This document shows, in pieces, positions 25,471 to 34,685 of a DNA stretch of 64,000 bases (position 1 is its first letter; each line of letters begins with the position of its first letter). The position numbers and the translations under genes are program-made. The notes under the pieces are model-generated. The model was not told the origin of the DNA and did not search any database. It saw only the letters and a program-made list of their open reading frames with translations. The stretch lies in NCBI GenBank assembly GCA_022820485.1, contig JAJEFJ010000060.1, positions 50,724 to 114,723 of the forward strand. Reading direction: 5' to 3'. This DNA is from Candidatus Latescibacterota bacterium (GTDB lineage: Bacteria; Latescibacterota; UBA2968; UBA8231).

Positions 25471-28400
25471 ATGCAATTTTTAATGAGCCTTTTCGTCGGC
25501 CTACTGCTGAGCATCAGCGTCGGCGCCGAGCCACTGCTTGAAGGCCGGGTGCGATTGGAGTCTGGGCAGCCGGCCGTCGGCGTGCAGGTGCGGCTGTTCG
25601 ACCTGACCAATCTGCACCAATCGGTCGGCACCACCACCGACGAAACCGGGCACTTCACCCTGTCGCTGCCAGCCGCTGCGACCGGATCGGCGCTGCCGCA
25701 AGGCTTCGCCCTCGGACAGAATTACCCCAATCCGTTCAATCCTTCCACCATCATTCCCTACCAAATACCCACCGCCGCCCACGTGCGCTTGGCGGTGTTT
25801 AACCTGTTGGGGCAACGCATTGCGACGTTGGTGGATGCGGAACGAGCGGCCGGGATGCATACGGCTCAATGGGATGCGACCGATGCGGCCGGGCGAGCGG
25901 TGGGTGCCGGGGTGTACATCTACCAACTCAGCAGCGATGGCATGAAGGTGAGTCGGCGCATGGTGCTGATCGACGGGCAGGCCGGGAGCCCGGCGGCAGG
26001 GCCGATGCCGATACAAGCGTCAGCTTTGGAGCGAGTGGAAGCGGATGCAGGTGTCTATGGGTTGACTGTTTCGGGCGAAGGTTTGGTTGCGTATGTGGAC
26101 CCAGCTTTTCGGGTGGGGGTTGATGAGGTGGAGATCGTGGTTGAGGAACACAGCGGCATTCCGCGGATGAAGCGGGCGGCAGGCGGGATTTTAGGGGATG
26201 TGAACAACGATGGCCAAGTCGATGCCTCTGATGCGCTGTATGTGCTGCTGTATATCGAAGACAACTCCATCGTTCTCCCCAACAACGGCGACATTTCCCT
26301 CGGTGACCTAAACGAAGATGGCACAGTTGATTTCGCCGACGCCGTGCTCTTTGTCCGCTATCTCGCTGATCCGTCCGACCCGGCGTTGCCGACCGGCATC
26401 GGTCAGGTATCTGCGAATACAGGCGACGATACGCTGACGGTGCAGAGTCTAATCAATCTCACCCAAAGCAAGGATTCTGCGTCCTCGCCGGCTTGGTCGC
26501 CCGACGGACGACGCATCGCATTCTCAGGAAGCCGAGGCATTTATGTGATGGACGCCGACGGAAAAAACCAAAACCAAATCACACAAGGATCTTGGGACGA
26601 GGATCCGGCTTGGTCGCCCGACGGACGACGCATCGCATTCTCAGGAAGCCGGGATATTTATGTGATGGACCCCGACGGAAACAACCTCATCAACCTCACA
26701 AACAATCGTACAAAGAGCCGTGCCACTTATGACGAGTCGCCGGCTTGGTCGCCCGATGGACAGAAAATCGCATTCCAGAGAAGGAATGGCCCCCGGGATA
26801 TTTATGTGATGGATGCCGACGGACGAAACCAAACCCGAATCACGTACGACGACAATCATCGCCAGTATAACGAGTCGCCGGCTTGGTCGCCCGACGGACA
26901 GAAAATCGCATTCCGGGCGCGGAGGGACGGAAGCCTTGGTCGTGGTCTTTTTGTGATGGACCCCGACGGCAGCAACCTTACCCTACTCATACAAGAATCT
27001 TTTGCCGATGATCCGGCCTGGTCACCCAATGGACAGAAAATCGCATTCTCAGGAAGCCGAGGCATTTATGTGATGGACGCCGACGGAAAAAACCAAAACC
27101 AAATCACAGAATCTCGGGACGAGGATCCGGCTTGGTCGCCCGATGGACAGAAAATCGCATTCGTGAGAAACAATGACATTTATGTAATGGCCATCGGCGG
27201 CGGCAGTTCGGATGACCACAGCACTCCGACGGTGACGAATGTGGCGATCACCTCCCGGCCAGCCAGCGGCGATACCTACCGGGTGGGTGAGACGATTGAG
27301 GTCACGGTGACGTTCAGCGAACCGGTGTACGTCACCGGCGTTCCAGCCGTCAGCTTGGCCCATTACGCTAACGGCAGTTTCACCAACGACATGAGGGCTC
27401 ACTACGCAACCGGAAGCGGCAGTGCCCATCTGGTCTTCCGATACGTGGTGACCGCATCCGACACCGACCTAGACGGGGTTTCGCTGGCGCACAACCCCAT
27501 CGTCCTCACTGCCGGGCCCGGCAGTGGCACGGTCCGCGACAACGCCGGTAACGACGCGGATAGGTCTTATCTACCCAGCCGGTGGGTAAGAGACATTGCC
27601 GCCCATAAAGTGGACGGCAGGTCTCCAGATTTGGTCGTCGAGTCGCCTTCAGTCAGCCCAAGCTCCCTGTCGGCGGGGGAGCAGGACGCACGAATTACGC
27701 TACGGGCAACGGTGCGCAATCAAGGGACCAAAGATGTCCGCTTTGCGACGCTGACTTGGTACCGCTCGGACGACGCGACCATCGACGCCACCGACATAGT
27801 AGTCCACATCTCCATGGGTTTCTCTGCTGCGAAAACGATCGAGAAGTCCGCTCGTATAGCGGCCCCAGAGGATGCGGGTACCTACTACTACGGGGCCTGC
27901 GTCGAAAGCGTGGCCGGCGAGAGCAATACCGACAACAACTGCTCCGCTGCGGTGACCGTCACCGTCGAGCCGCCGGATTTGGTCGTCGAGGTGCTTTCAG
28001 CCAGTCCAAGCTCCCTGTCGGCGGGGCAGCGGTTTATGCTACGGGCAACGGTGCGCAATCAAGGATCCGGAGATGCGGCCTCGACGACGCTGAATTGGTA
28101 CCGCTCGGACGATGCGACCATCGACACCACCGACATAGTATTCGACTCCCACTATGTCGGTGGTGTCGGTGGTGTCGATGCTGCGCAAACGCGCCAGAGG
28201 ATCGCTGACATCAACGCCCCAGAGGATGCGGGTACCTACTACTACGGGGCCTGCGTCGAAAGCGTGGCCGGCGAGAGCAATACCGACAACAACTGCTCCG
28301 CTGCGGTGACCGTCACCGTCGAGCAAAATGATGATGGCGATGGCGGCGGGGATGACGGCGGCGGTGGGGATAGTAGCGGCAGCGGTACGACTTACGGGGT

Positions 28401-29436
28401 TGGTGAGACACTCCCCAATTTTCCATCAGGTTCTTTTACTCCAGCAAGACTTGGAGGAGGTGGAAGCATTAGTAGAAGTGGTGGCCGCACGACACTCAGC
28501 TTCGACAATGGCGGATTTGTAGAGCTACAAGATGGAACTAGATATACCTGTATTGCCTCGGGGGGATGTAGTATCGAGAACGGGCGCGTCACTGCGGGCA
28601 CGATTAGCGTGACGAGCGGCGATGGGGCCGACGACGATGGCGACGATGAAAGCGGCGACGGTGGTTCGGATGACCACCCCAACACGCGGCCTTTGGCAAC
28701 CCGGCTGGCTCCGGGTAGTTCGCTGGCCGGAGCAATCGAAACCGGCGGCGATGTCGATTACTTCAAGGTGCAAGTCGGCCAAGCCGGCACCTTGACTGTG
28801 TACACCACCGGAAGCCTCGATACCAAAGGGACGCTCGAAGACGACGCCGGCTCCACCCTGGAAAACGACGACGATGGTGGCGACGGAACTAATTTCCGCA
28901 TCGAACGCGCCGTCACGGCAGGCACCTATTACGTCAAAGTAGAAGCCTTCAGCAACTCGCACACCGGAAGCTATACCATTCACGCCAGCGTCAGCAGTAG
29001 CAGCGGCGGCGACGGTGACAGTGGCGACGGTGATAGTGGCGACGACGCGATTTCTATCTCGAATTTACGTTGTTCGGTTTCGTATCTGGTTGGCAACTCT
29101 GGTTTGGCCGATGTCACCCTAACCGGCACCGTTCGTGCACACAGAAGTGTGGTTTCTGTAAGACTCACCGGGTACGCAAACGGAAAATGGGTGGGGATTG
29201 ATTTCACAAGTAGTCTTAGCGCAGGTGAATCTGAGAATTTCAGTATATCCGGCATCATCTCCACATCTGGGACGAGCCTCAATTGCTCTGTGGCTTGGGA
29301 AGCGACTGTTATTAACAACAGTGCCGAGCTGAGCGCAGGAGAGGCGGAGTCGTCGGAGCAGGTTCGCGTGCAAGGGAGTCTGTCCCCGTCCTCACCCCTA
29401 CTCAACCGAAAACAACAACCCCAAATCGGACAGTGA
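25471..29436 (+). CDS. large secreted multidomain protein (sorting-like, dockerin-like, TolB, CARDB, PPC)
   Basis: 1321 aa. Signal peptide (MQFLMSLFVGLLLSISVGA); carboxypeptidase-regulatory-like domain about 25-70; FlgD/Por-like domain about 83-175 (FALGQNYPNPFNPSTII, GVYIYQLSSDG), unusual here because it is N-terminal; dockerin-like calcium repeats about 240-310 (GDVNNDGQVDASDA, GDLNEDGTVDFADA); six TolB-type propeller blades about 330-575 (PAWSPDGQKIAF, IYVMDADG); a SwmB-like Ig domain about 585-700; two CARDB domains about 718-832 and 833-952; acidic glycine-rich linkers; a PPC domain about 1070-1170 (DVDYFKVQVGQAGTLTV); and a C-terminal Ig-like domain. Probably a surface or extracellular binding protein. 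Parts of the blades and CARDB modules are almost identical at DNA level, indicating recent internal duplication. Confidence 0.85.
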   Translation: MQFLMSLFVGLLLSISVGAEPLLEGRVRLESGQPAVGVQVRLFDLTNLHQSVGTTTDETGHFTLSLPAAATGSALPQGFALGQNYPNPFNPSTIIPYQIPTAAHVRLAVFNLLGQRIATLVDAERAAGMHTAQWDATDAAGRAVGAGVYIYQLSSDGMKVSRRMVLIDGQAGSPAAGPMPIQASALERVEADAGVYGLTVSGEGLVAYVDPAFRVGVDEVEIVVEEHSGIPRMKRAAGGILGDVNNDGQVDASDALYVLLYIEDNSIVLPNNGDISLGDLNEDGTVDFADAVLFVRYLADPSDPALPTGIGQVSANTGDDTLTVQSLINLTQSKDSASSPAWSPDGRRIAFSGSRGIYVMDADGKNQNQITQGSWDEDPAWSPDGRRIAFSGSRDIYVMDPDGNNLINLTNNRTKSRATYDESPAWSPDGQKIAFQRRNGPRDIYVMDADGRNQTRITYDDNHRQYNESPAWSPDGQKIAFRARRDGSLGRGLFVMDPDGSNLTLLIQESFADDPAWSPNGQKIAFSGSRGIYVMDADGKNQNQITESRDEDPAWSPDGQKIAFVRNNDIYVMAIGGGSSDDHSTPTVTNVAITSRPASGDTYRVGETIEVTVTFSEPVYVTGVPAVSLAHYANGSFTNDMRAHYATGSGSAHLVFRYVVTASDTDLDGVSLAHNPIVLTAGPGSGTVRDNAGNDADRSYLPSRWVRDIAAHKVDGRSPDLVVESPSVSPSSLSAGEQDARITLRATVRNQGTKDVRFATLTWYRSDDATIDATDIVVHISMGFSAAKTIEKSARIAAPEDAGTYYYGACVESVAGESNTDNNCSAAVTVTVEPPDLVVEVLSASPSSLSAGQRFMLRATVRNQGSGDAASTTLNWYRSDDATIDTTDIVFDSHYVGGVGGVDAAQTRQRIADINAPEDAGTYYYGACVESVAGESNTDNNCSAAVTVTVEQNDDGDGGGDDGGGGDSSGSGTTYGVGETLPNFPSGSFTPARLGGGGSISRSGGRTTLSFDNGGFVELQDGTRYTCIASGGCSIENGRVTAGTISVTSGDGADDDGDDESGDGGSDDHPNTRPLATRLAPGSSLAGAIETGGDVDYFKVQVGQAGTLTVYTTGSLDTKGTLEDDAGSTLENDDDGGDGTNFRIERAVTAGTYYVKVEAFSNSHTGSYTIHASVSSSSGGDGDSGDGDSGDDAISISNLRCSVSYLVGNSGLADVTLTGTVRAHRSVVSVRLTGYANGKWVGIDFTSSLSAGESENFSISGIISTSGTSLNCSVAWEATVINNSAELSAGEAESSEQVRVQGSLSPSSPLLNRKQQPQIGQ
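27631..28323 (+). repeat. tandem CARDB-module duplication
   Basis: Two consecutive copies (about 27631-27969 and 27970-28323) inside the large secreted-protein gene. Their last hundred bases (27870-27970 and 28222-28323) look identical by eye, encoding EDAGTYYYGACVES and the NNCSAAVTVTVE end. Copy two carries a short insertion rich in GTCGGTGGT. Confidence 0.8.
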
Positions 29437-29465
29437 TAGCTATGAAGTCCTATCCTATATCGGCC

Positions 29466-29507
29466 TTTTCATCGGCCTACTGCTGAGCGTCAGCGTCGGC
29501 GCAGAGC
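29466..29507 (+). pseudogene. duplicate fragment of a signal-peptide coding segment
   Basis: This 42-base stretch matches 25490-25531, the region encoding LFVGLLLSISVGAE of the large secreted protein, with three mismatches. It lies just after that gene's stop and before the next secreted-protein gene, without a usable frame. It is probably a scar of a paralogous secreted-protein gene or of recombination between signal-peptide sequences. Confidence 0.7.
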
Positions 29508-29634
29508 GAGCACATCGGCATTCTTGCGGTGACGCGGAAGAAAATTGATCAGCTACCAACGCTTTGGGGGAAATTCCCTCCGCAAGACATTAGTGCGCCC
29601 AATATCACATCACATCACCTGAAGGAGAAGTATC

Positions 29635-30102
29635 ATGAAGACAATCGTTTTGCTGCTTGTGCTGGCGTCGGCCGCTTTCGCGGATGAATACACGCGAGTC
29701 AATTGGATCACAATAGCCGAAGATGGAGAACTGTCAGTGGTAATTGGCGGCTTTCTTCACCTCGGAGGCTCCCCCGGACAATGCAGTAGTCTTGGCGGTA
29801 GCGGTAGTTCGGTGAACATTAATGGCCGAGATTATTCTTTCGGCACAGCCAAATGGCAGAGGATGGGAGAGGACGGCGAATGGATTGATGTGCCAGGAAC
29901 AACAGTGGACGGAGATATGTGCGGTTATTATCCCGAAGAACCAGGCGAGTACCGGTGGGTTTTTGAGGTGACAATCGACGGATCTAGTAGCAAGTACGCC
30001 AGTTGGAACACGCTGGTCGTAGCCGGCGAGCCCGAGACAGAGGACGAGACAGCCGTCGAGGCCGTCTCTTGGGGATTCCTCAAATCGAGAGCGGCGCACT
30101 GA
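29635..30102 (+). CDS. small secreted protein, unknown function
   Basis: 155 aa with GAAGGAGAAG as SD. A cleavable signal peptide (MKTIVLLLVLASAAFA) is followed by a beta-rich domain of about 110 residues (GFLHLGGSPGQC, GRDYSFGTAKWQRMG, PGEYRWVFEVTIDG), suggestive of an Ig-like fold. It ends ETAVEAVSWGFLKSRAAH after an acidic linker. The two cysteines could pair. No named family recognised. A strong hairpin follows the stop. Confidence 0.6.
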   Translation: MKTIVLLLVLASAAFADEYTRVNWITIAEDGELSVVIGGFLHLGGSPGQCSSLGGSGSSVNINGRDYSFGTAKWQRMGEDGEWIDVPGTTVDGDMCGYYPEEPGEYRWVFEVTIDGSSSKYASWNTLVVAGEPETEDETAVEAVSWGFLKSRAAH

Positions 30103-30135
30103 CCTAAGCGGCCGCTTCAAGCACACTGGCATCCT

Positions 30136-30180
30136 TGCAGCAAAGGGATACGGACGCAAATGCCGTATCCCTTTGCTGCA
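30136..30180. terminator. perfect 18-bp stem-loop between two secreted-protein genes
   Basis: TGCAGCAAAGGGATACGG (30136-30153) and its exact complement (30163-30180) enclose a nine-base loop. It lies 33 bases after one stop and ends seven bases before the SD (AAGGAGG, 30187-30193) of the protease gene. No T-run follows, so it may be a processing/stability element or a leader structure rather than a classic terminator. Confidence 0.7.
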
Positions 30181-30199
30181 TGAACAAGGAGGAAGCGTA

Positions 30200-32488
30200 T
30201 TGCAATCATTTCAGCATTCAGCATTCATCGCCGTTCTCGGCCTTGCTCTCTCGCCGCTAGTGGCCCATGCGTCGTCCCCGCCGACAGCGTACATTTCTGC
30301 GCCTTCGACGACTACCAGCGATCACCCTCGCCCTGCGGCCAAGGCGGCTGGCGTGGCGGCTCTGAATGTGGACGCACCGCGCACCGTGCGTCTGATCTAC
30401 TTTTTGCCGAATGATCGGCCGTATCGCGCCGAGGTAGTTCAGTGGATTAAAGAAGATATTCGCAAGGCTCAAACCTTCTTTGCCGAGCAGATGCAGGCGC
30501 ACGGTTACGGCAACAAGACCTTCCGCTTTGAAACCGATGCACAGGGTGAGCCGCTGGTGCATCGCGTCGATGGACAACATCCTGAGAGCCACTATATACA
30601 TATAACGGATGAAGGGGTGAGACTCTGGCAACCAAACCGCGTCAACGCCGAAGTTGAACTGGCGGTTGATTTTTATCTTCCTCAGAACATTTATGCCGTC
30701 TATAGTGATAAGGACCCTGCCAACGGCCCTGATATATCGGCGAGCAGAAATTGGAAAGGGAGCGGCAGTGTGGATATTTTCCGTGAAGAGCACTATCCGG
30801 ACTGGCAAACCTTGGCCCATGAATTGGGACACACCTTCGGACTCGGGCACGACTTCCGCGATGGCGCGTACATCATGTCCTACGGTGGACCGACCCAATT
30901 CCCGGATACAGATGACAGAATCAGCGCGTGTGCGGCCGAATTTCTGTCCGTACATCCTTACTTCAATCCCGCTATCCCACTTGGAGACCCGTCCCCACCC
31001 ACCGTCGAATGGGACAGTTATTGGGATCCCTGGCAAGACGACCCGCCGCCGTTCCCACTTGAAGACCCGTCTCCACCCACCATCAAACTCATTTCGCCGA
31101 CCGAGTTCAGCAGCCAATCTATCGGTAGTGTCAACGCCAGCCGCGTCATCTCTGCTTCATACCCGGCCGGCTCAAAAAGCATCTCCGTCCAACTCAAAGT
31201 CGGCGATGCAGAAGGACTTCACCAAGTGTCATTTCATGCCAATTGGACCTTGAGGGAATGTCGTTCATTCGACGGTGAGCGAAATACTGTCGTTGATTTT
31301 GATTATGACGGGTCACCGACGTATGCCGCTCCTTTCCGAGACGTATCGAGTCTTTCCGAGTCGCCCCATTGGCTGGAAGTCTGGGCGGTTGATACGGATG
31401 GGAACATGAGCAAGCTGCTGCTTGACCTTTTCGAGGTCGAGGCTGAGCCGGCAGTGCCCCATAGTCTCGCCAAGGTCTCCGGCGACAGCCAAGAAGGCCC
31501 AGCCAGCACCCAACTGGACGATCCGTTGGTCGTGTCGGTGTTAGATGCGGATGATGCGGCGATGGCTGGGGTGGTCGTGTCCTTTTCGGTCACGGCCGGT
31601 GGGGGGACGCTGTCGGTCACCACCGCCACCACCGATACCAACGGTCGAGCCAGGAGCACACTGACGCTGGGCAGCGAGCCAGGGACGAACACCGTTAAGG
31701 CTACCGTTGAGGAGCTTGAACCCATCACCTTTACTGCCACGGCCGGCGAGCCAGCCAGCGACAGCCAAGAAGCCCCGGAACCAGGGCCCCTGTCCGTGAC
31801 GATCGACGACGTTACCAGCGCGGCCGAGCGCGGCCGAATGACCTTCACCGTGCGGCTAGAGCCGACCCCTACAGCCCCGACCACCGTCAAATACACCACG
31901 GCGTCCCAGACCGCTACGGCCGGTCAGGACTACGAGGTGGCGTCTGGCACGCTGGACTTTGACGCCGGTCAAAGCACGGCCACGTTCACCGTCCGAATCC
32001 ACCCCGACGAGCAAGCCGAGCCGAACGAGACCTTCGCGGTGAGAATTACCCATCCGTCCACCCGCGCACTGCTGGCCGAGGCGACGGGTACGATTACGGA
32101 CGACGACAGCGCGACGCCACCGGCAGGCGATTCCGATGGCGACGACGAGATGGCTGATGGCGAGATGGCCTTCGGTTTTGCCAGAGAGGTCGAAGACCAA
32201 GCATATACAGCTGGTACGGCGATTAGCGATTTGGTACTGCCGGAAGCTACGGGTGGTGAGGGACAGATAACCTATCGCGTGCAGGGGCTCCCGGCGGGCC
32301 TGTCGTTTGACCCGGCCACGCAGACGATTTCGGGCACGCCCGAAGCCGCCACCGATGGAGCCGTCGAGATTACCTACACGGCGGAGGACAGCACAGGAGA
32401 AGTCGCCACGTTGACCTTCTCCATCACGATCAACCCGGCGCTGAGCTTCGGCGACTTGTTCGACCTGTTCGGCGCTAGTGGAGAATGA
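30200..32488 (+). CDS. secreted metzincin-type metalloprotease with adhesion-type tail
   Basis: 762 aa from TTG 30200, chosen because AAGGAGG sits six bases upstream; the TTG at 30173 lies inside the hairpin. Signal peptide (FIAVLGLALSPLVAHA). Zinc motif HELGHTFGLGH (H207, E208, H211, H217) with Met-turn IMSYG (about 225) identifies a metzincin. C-terminal modules follow: Big_1-like Ig (about 425-515), Calx-beta (about 530-635, GQDYEVASGTLDFDAGQST) and a He_PIG/cadherin-like Ig (about 665-745, GLPAGLSFDPATQTISGTP). Probably an extracellular protease anchored or targeted by its tail. Some linkers (PLGDPSPPTVEWDS, PLEDPSPPTIK) are duplicated. Confidence 0.85.
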   Translation: MQSFQHSAFIAVLGLALSPLVAHASSPPTAYISAPSTTTSDHPRPAAKAAGVAALNVDAPRTVRLIYFLPNDRPYRAEVVQWIKEDIRKAQTFFAEQMQAHGYGNKTFRFETDAQGEPLVHRVDGQHPESHYIHITDEGVRLWQPNRVNAEVELAVDFYLPQNIYAVYSDKDPANGPDISASRNWKGSGSVDIFREEHYPDWQTLAHELGHTFGLGHDFRDGAYIMSYGGPTQFPDTDDRISACAAEFLSVHPYFNPAIPLGDPSPPTVEWDSYWDPWQDDPPPFPLEDPSPPTIKLISPTEFSSQSIGSVNASRVISASYPAGSKSISVQLKVGDAEGLHQVSFHANWTLRECRSFDGERNTVVDFDYDGSPTYAAPFRDVSSLSESPHWLEVWAVDTDGNMSKLLLDLFEVEAEPAVPHSLAKVSGDSQEGPASTQLDDPLVVSVLDADDAAMAGVVVSFSVTAGGGTLSVTTATTDTNGRARSTLTLGSEPGTNTVKATVEELEPITFTATAGEPASDSQEAPEPGPLSVTIDDVTSAAERGRMTFTVRLEPTPTAPTTVKYTTASQTATAGQDYEVASGTLDFDAGQSTATFTVRIHPDEQAEPNETFAVRITHPSTRALLAEATGTITDDDSATPPAGDSDGDDEMADGEMAFGFAREVEDQAYTAGTAISDLVLPEATGGEGQITYRVQGLPAGLSFDPATQTISGTPEAATDGAVEITYTAEDSTGEVATLTFSITINPALSFGDLFDLFGASGE

Positions 32489-32727
32489 GAGGGAGTTGCC
32501 CGGCAGCGGTCCTAAATGGAAGACGGCAAGGCAAGCAGAGGTATCGGTGTCGGCACTAGCATAGAACGCTTCTAAAGTCATTTATTTGCAGCGGCTTGTT
32601 GCTTTTAGAGCTGCCGTACGCGTTTGTTTCTGGCTGGTAAAACACTGGTACGCCAATTGCAAGGGTCTTAGGCCGACTTATATTTTCTGCTCCGTCAGAT
32701 GCTACCACGCCGATCCAATTCTTTCGC
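32489..32727. other. 239-base intergenic region, nothing recognised
   Basis: Between the protease and recQ. No open frame, hairpin or clear promoter stands out. A recQ promoter must lie in or near here. Confidence 0.4.
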
Positions 32728-34662
32728 ATGACCGAGCATAAAAACGCCCTCTTTCTCAGCGACGCCGACTCCCTCAAGCCGCCCCCAGCCATCCTCGACG
32801 CCGCACTGGCCCGGCTCGGCTTTGAGCGTTTTCTACCCGGCCAACGCGAAGCCATCGAAACCCTGCTCGACATCGGTCGCCTGCTTTTGGTCGCCCCCAC
32901 CGGCGGCGGCAAGAGCTTGACCTACCAGCTACCCGCGGCCCTCCTGCCGGGCACGGCACTAGTAGTTTCGCCGCTCATCGCCCTAATGCACGATCAAGTC
33001 CAAGCGCTACAGCGGCGCGGCCTCGCCGCCACGTACCTATCCTCGACCCTCGATGGCGACGAATTGCGCCGCCGCATGCGCGGGGTAGCCCAAGGTCAGT
33101 ACAAGCTGGTCTATGCTGCGCCCGAGCGGCTGACCTACTCCGGCTTCCGCGCCATCCTGAGCCAGATCAAGTGCTCGCTCATTGCCGTGGACGAGGCCCA
33201 CTGCATCAGCGAGTGGGGGCACGACTTCCGGCCCGAGTACTTGCAGATTGGTGAGCTAGTCCGCGAGCTACCCGACTGTCGGGTCCTCGCCTGCACCGCC
33301 ACGGCCACGCCGGTGGTGCGCGACGAAATCCTCGAACGCCTCGGGCTGCCGAGCGATACCCCACAGCTAGTGCGCGGCTTTGCCCGGCCCAACCTCGCGT
33401 TGCGAGTCGCCGAAATCAACAGTGCCGCCGAGCGCCGCCAGCGGCTTGATGCGCTGCTGGCCGAAGCACTCGGTGCGCCCGACCAAAGGCCCGGTACCGC
33501 CATCGTCTATGCCCCTACCCGCAAAAGCACCGAGGAAGAAGCCGCCCGCCTGAAAGAGGACGGCTGGCAGGTGGACGCTTATCACGCAGGTATGGCGGGG
33601 CCAGACCGCGACGCCGTTCAGCGCGCCTTCATCGAAGACCAAATCCAAATCGTAGTGGCGACCAATGCCTTTGGCATGGGGATCGACCGCGCCGATGTGC
33701 GCGCCATTGCCCATCTGGCCCCGCCTAGCTCGATTGAAGCGTACTATCAGGAAGTAGGCCGCGCCGGGCGCGACGGCCAAGACGCCTACTGCCTGCTGCT
33801 GGTCTCCCCCGGCGACATGCCGTTGCGACGCCACCTAATCGAAAGCGATGCCAACGGCCGCGCTCCCGACCAAGCGGTAGTCCAGCACAAGTGGAACCTT
33901 TTTTTGGAACTGATGCGCTGGAGCGAGGGCGGCTCCTGTCGCCACGACGCGATCCTGCGCTACTTCGGCGACGAGGAAGAAACGCTCTCGGGCTGCGGCC
34001 GCTGCGACGTCTGCCGTAATCTCTCCCATGCCGAGGCGGGTGATGCCACAGAGGTCACCACCACCGTGCGCAAAGCCCTGTGCGCGGTCGCCCGTCTGCA
34101 CGGACGCTACGGCATCCAAATGGCGACCAAGCTCCTGCGCGGCACCACGGACGCACGCCTTGCACGCGACGGTCTAGATCGGACCCCGACCTTTGGCATC
34201 CTCAAGGAACATTCTGAGCGTTGGCTTTTGCAGCTTTTGCGCCGGCTGGTCACGGCCGGTTGGGTCGATTTTTCCGGCGGCGAGCGGCCGGTCGTGGTCC
34301 TCACGGAGGAGGGACGCCAAGTCATTCACGCCGAGCGGCCCGCGCGCCTGCTGCTGCCACCTAAGTCGGCCCCGGCCCCAGTAGCCCGCACCGTGCGCGT
34401 CCGTCATCAAATCCCCAATTCCGGCGAGCAACTCGACGAAAAAGCCCAAGCCCTCTTCGATGCACTGCGCCATCACCGCATGACGCTGGCTCGCGACGAA
34501 AAGGTTCCGCCCTACGTCATCGCCAGCGACCGCACGCTCCGCGATATCGTCCTGCTGCGGCCCACCAACCTCGAAGAACTCAAACTCGCGCACGGCATCG
34601 GTCCGGCCAAGGCCGAAAAATACGGCGACGGCCTGCTAGCTATCGTCCAACAAGCCGCCTAA
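32728..34662 (+). CDS. recQ: ATP-dependent DNA helicase RecQ
   Basis: 644 aa. SF2 motifs in order: GFERFLPGQREAI (motif 0), APTGGGKSLTYQLPA (Walker A, about 55), AVDEAHCISEWGHDFRPEY (DEAH with aromatic-rich loop, about 154), TATATP, GMGIDRADVRAI, EAYYQEVGRAGRDG. A zinc-binding site follows (CRHDAILRYFG...CGRCDVC, about 403-430), then a winged-helix RQC and an HRDC-like C-terminal domain (about 565-640, ending in LEELKLAHGIGPAKAEKYG). It unwinds 3'-5' in recombination repair. Complete bacterial architecture with no defects seen. Confidence 0.96.
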   Translation: MTEHKNALFLSDADSLKPPPAILDAALARLGFERFLPGQREAIETLLDIGRLLLVAPTGGGKSLTYQLPAALLPGTALVVSPLIALMHDQVQALQRRGLAATYLSSTLDGDELRRRMRGVAQGQYKLVYAAPERLTYSGFRAILSQIKCSLIAVDEAHCISEWGHDFRPEYLQIGELVRELPDCRVLACTATATPVVRDEILERLGLPSDTPQLVRGFARPNLALRVAEINSAAERRQRLDALLAEALGAPDQRPGTAIVYAPTRKSTEEEAARLKEDGWQVDAYHAGMAGPDRDAVQRAFIEDQIQIVVATNAFGMGIDRADVRAIAHLAPPSSIEAYYQEVGRAGRDGQDAYCLLLVSPGDMPLRRHLIESDANGRAPDQAVVQHKWNLFLELMRWSEGGSCRHDAILRYFGDEEETLSGCGRCDVCRNLSHAEAGDATEVTTTVRKALCAVARLHGRYGIQMATKLLRGTTDARLARDGLDRTPTFGILKEHSERWLLQLLRRLVTAGWVDFSGGERPVVVLTEEGRQVIHAERPARLLLPPKSAPAPVARTVRVRHQIPNSGEQLDEKAQALFDALRHHRMTLARDEKVPPYVIASDRTLRDIVLLRPTNLEELKLAHGIGPAKAEKYGDGLLAIVQQAA

Positions 34663-34685
34663 CTCGCTCGTCAGGAGAGTATTTC

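Noticed and set aside
26496..27195. Regular repeats suggesting a CRISPR array
   Set aside because: Repeat spacing and in-frame conservation fit TolB propeller blades inside one gene; no short identical repeats with unique spacers.
30257..31117. 286-codon minus-strand open frame
   Set aside because: Antisense to the metzincin protease with an intact zinc motif.
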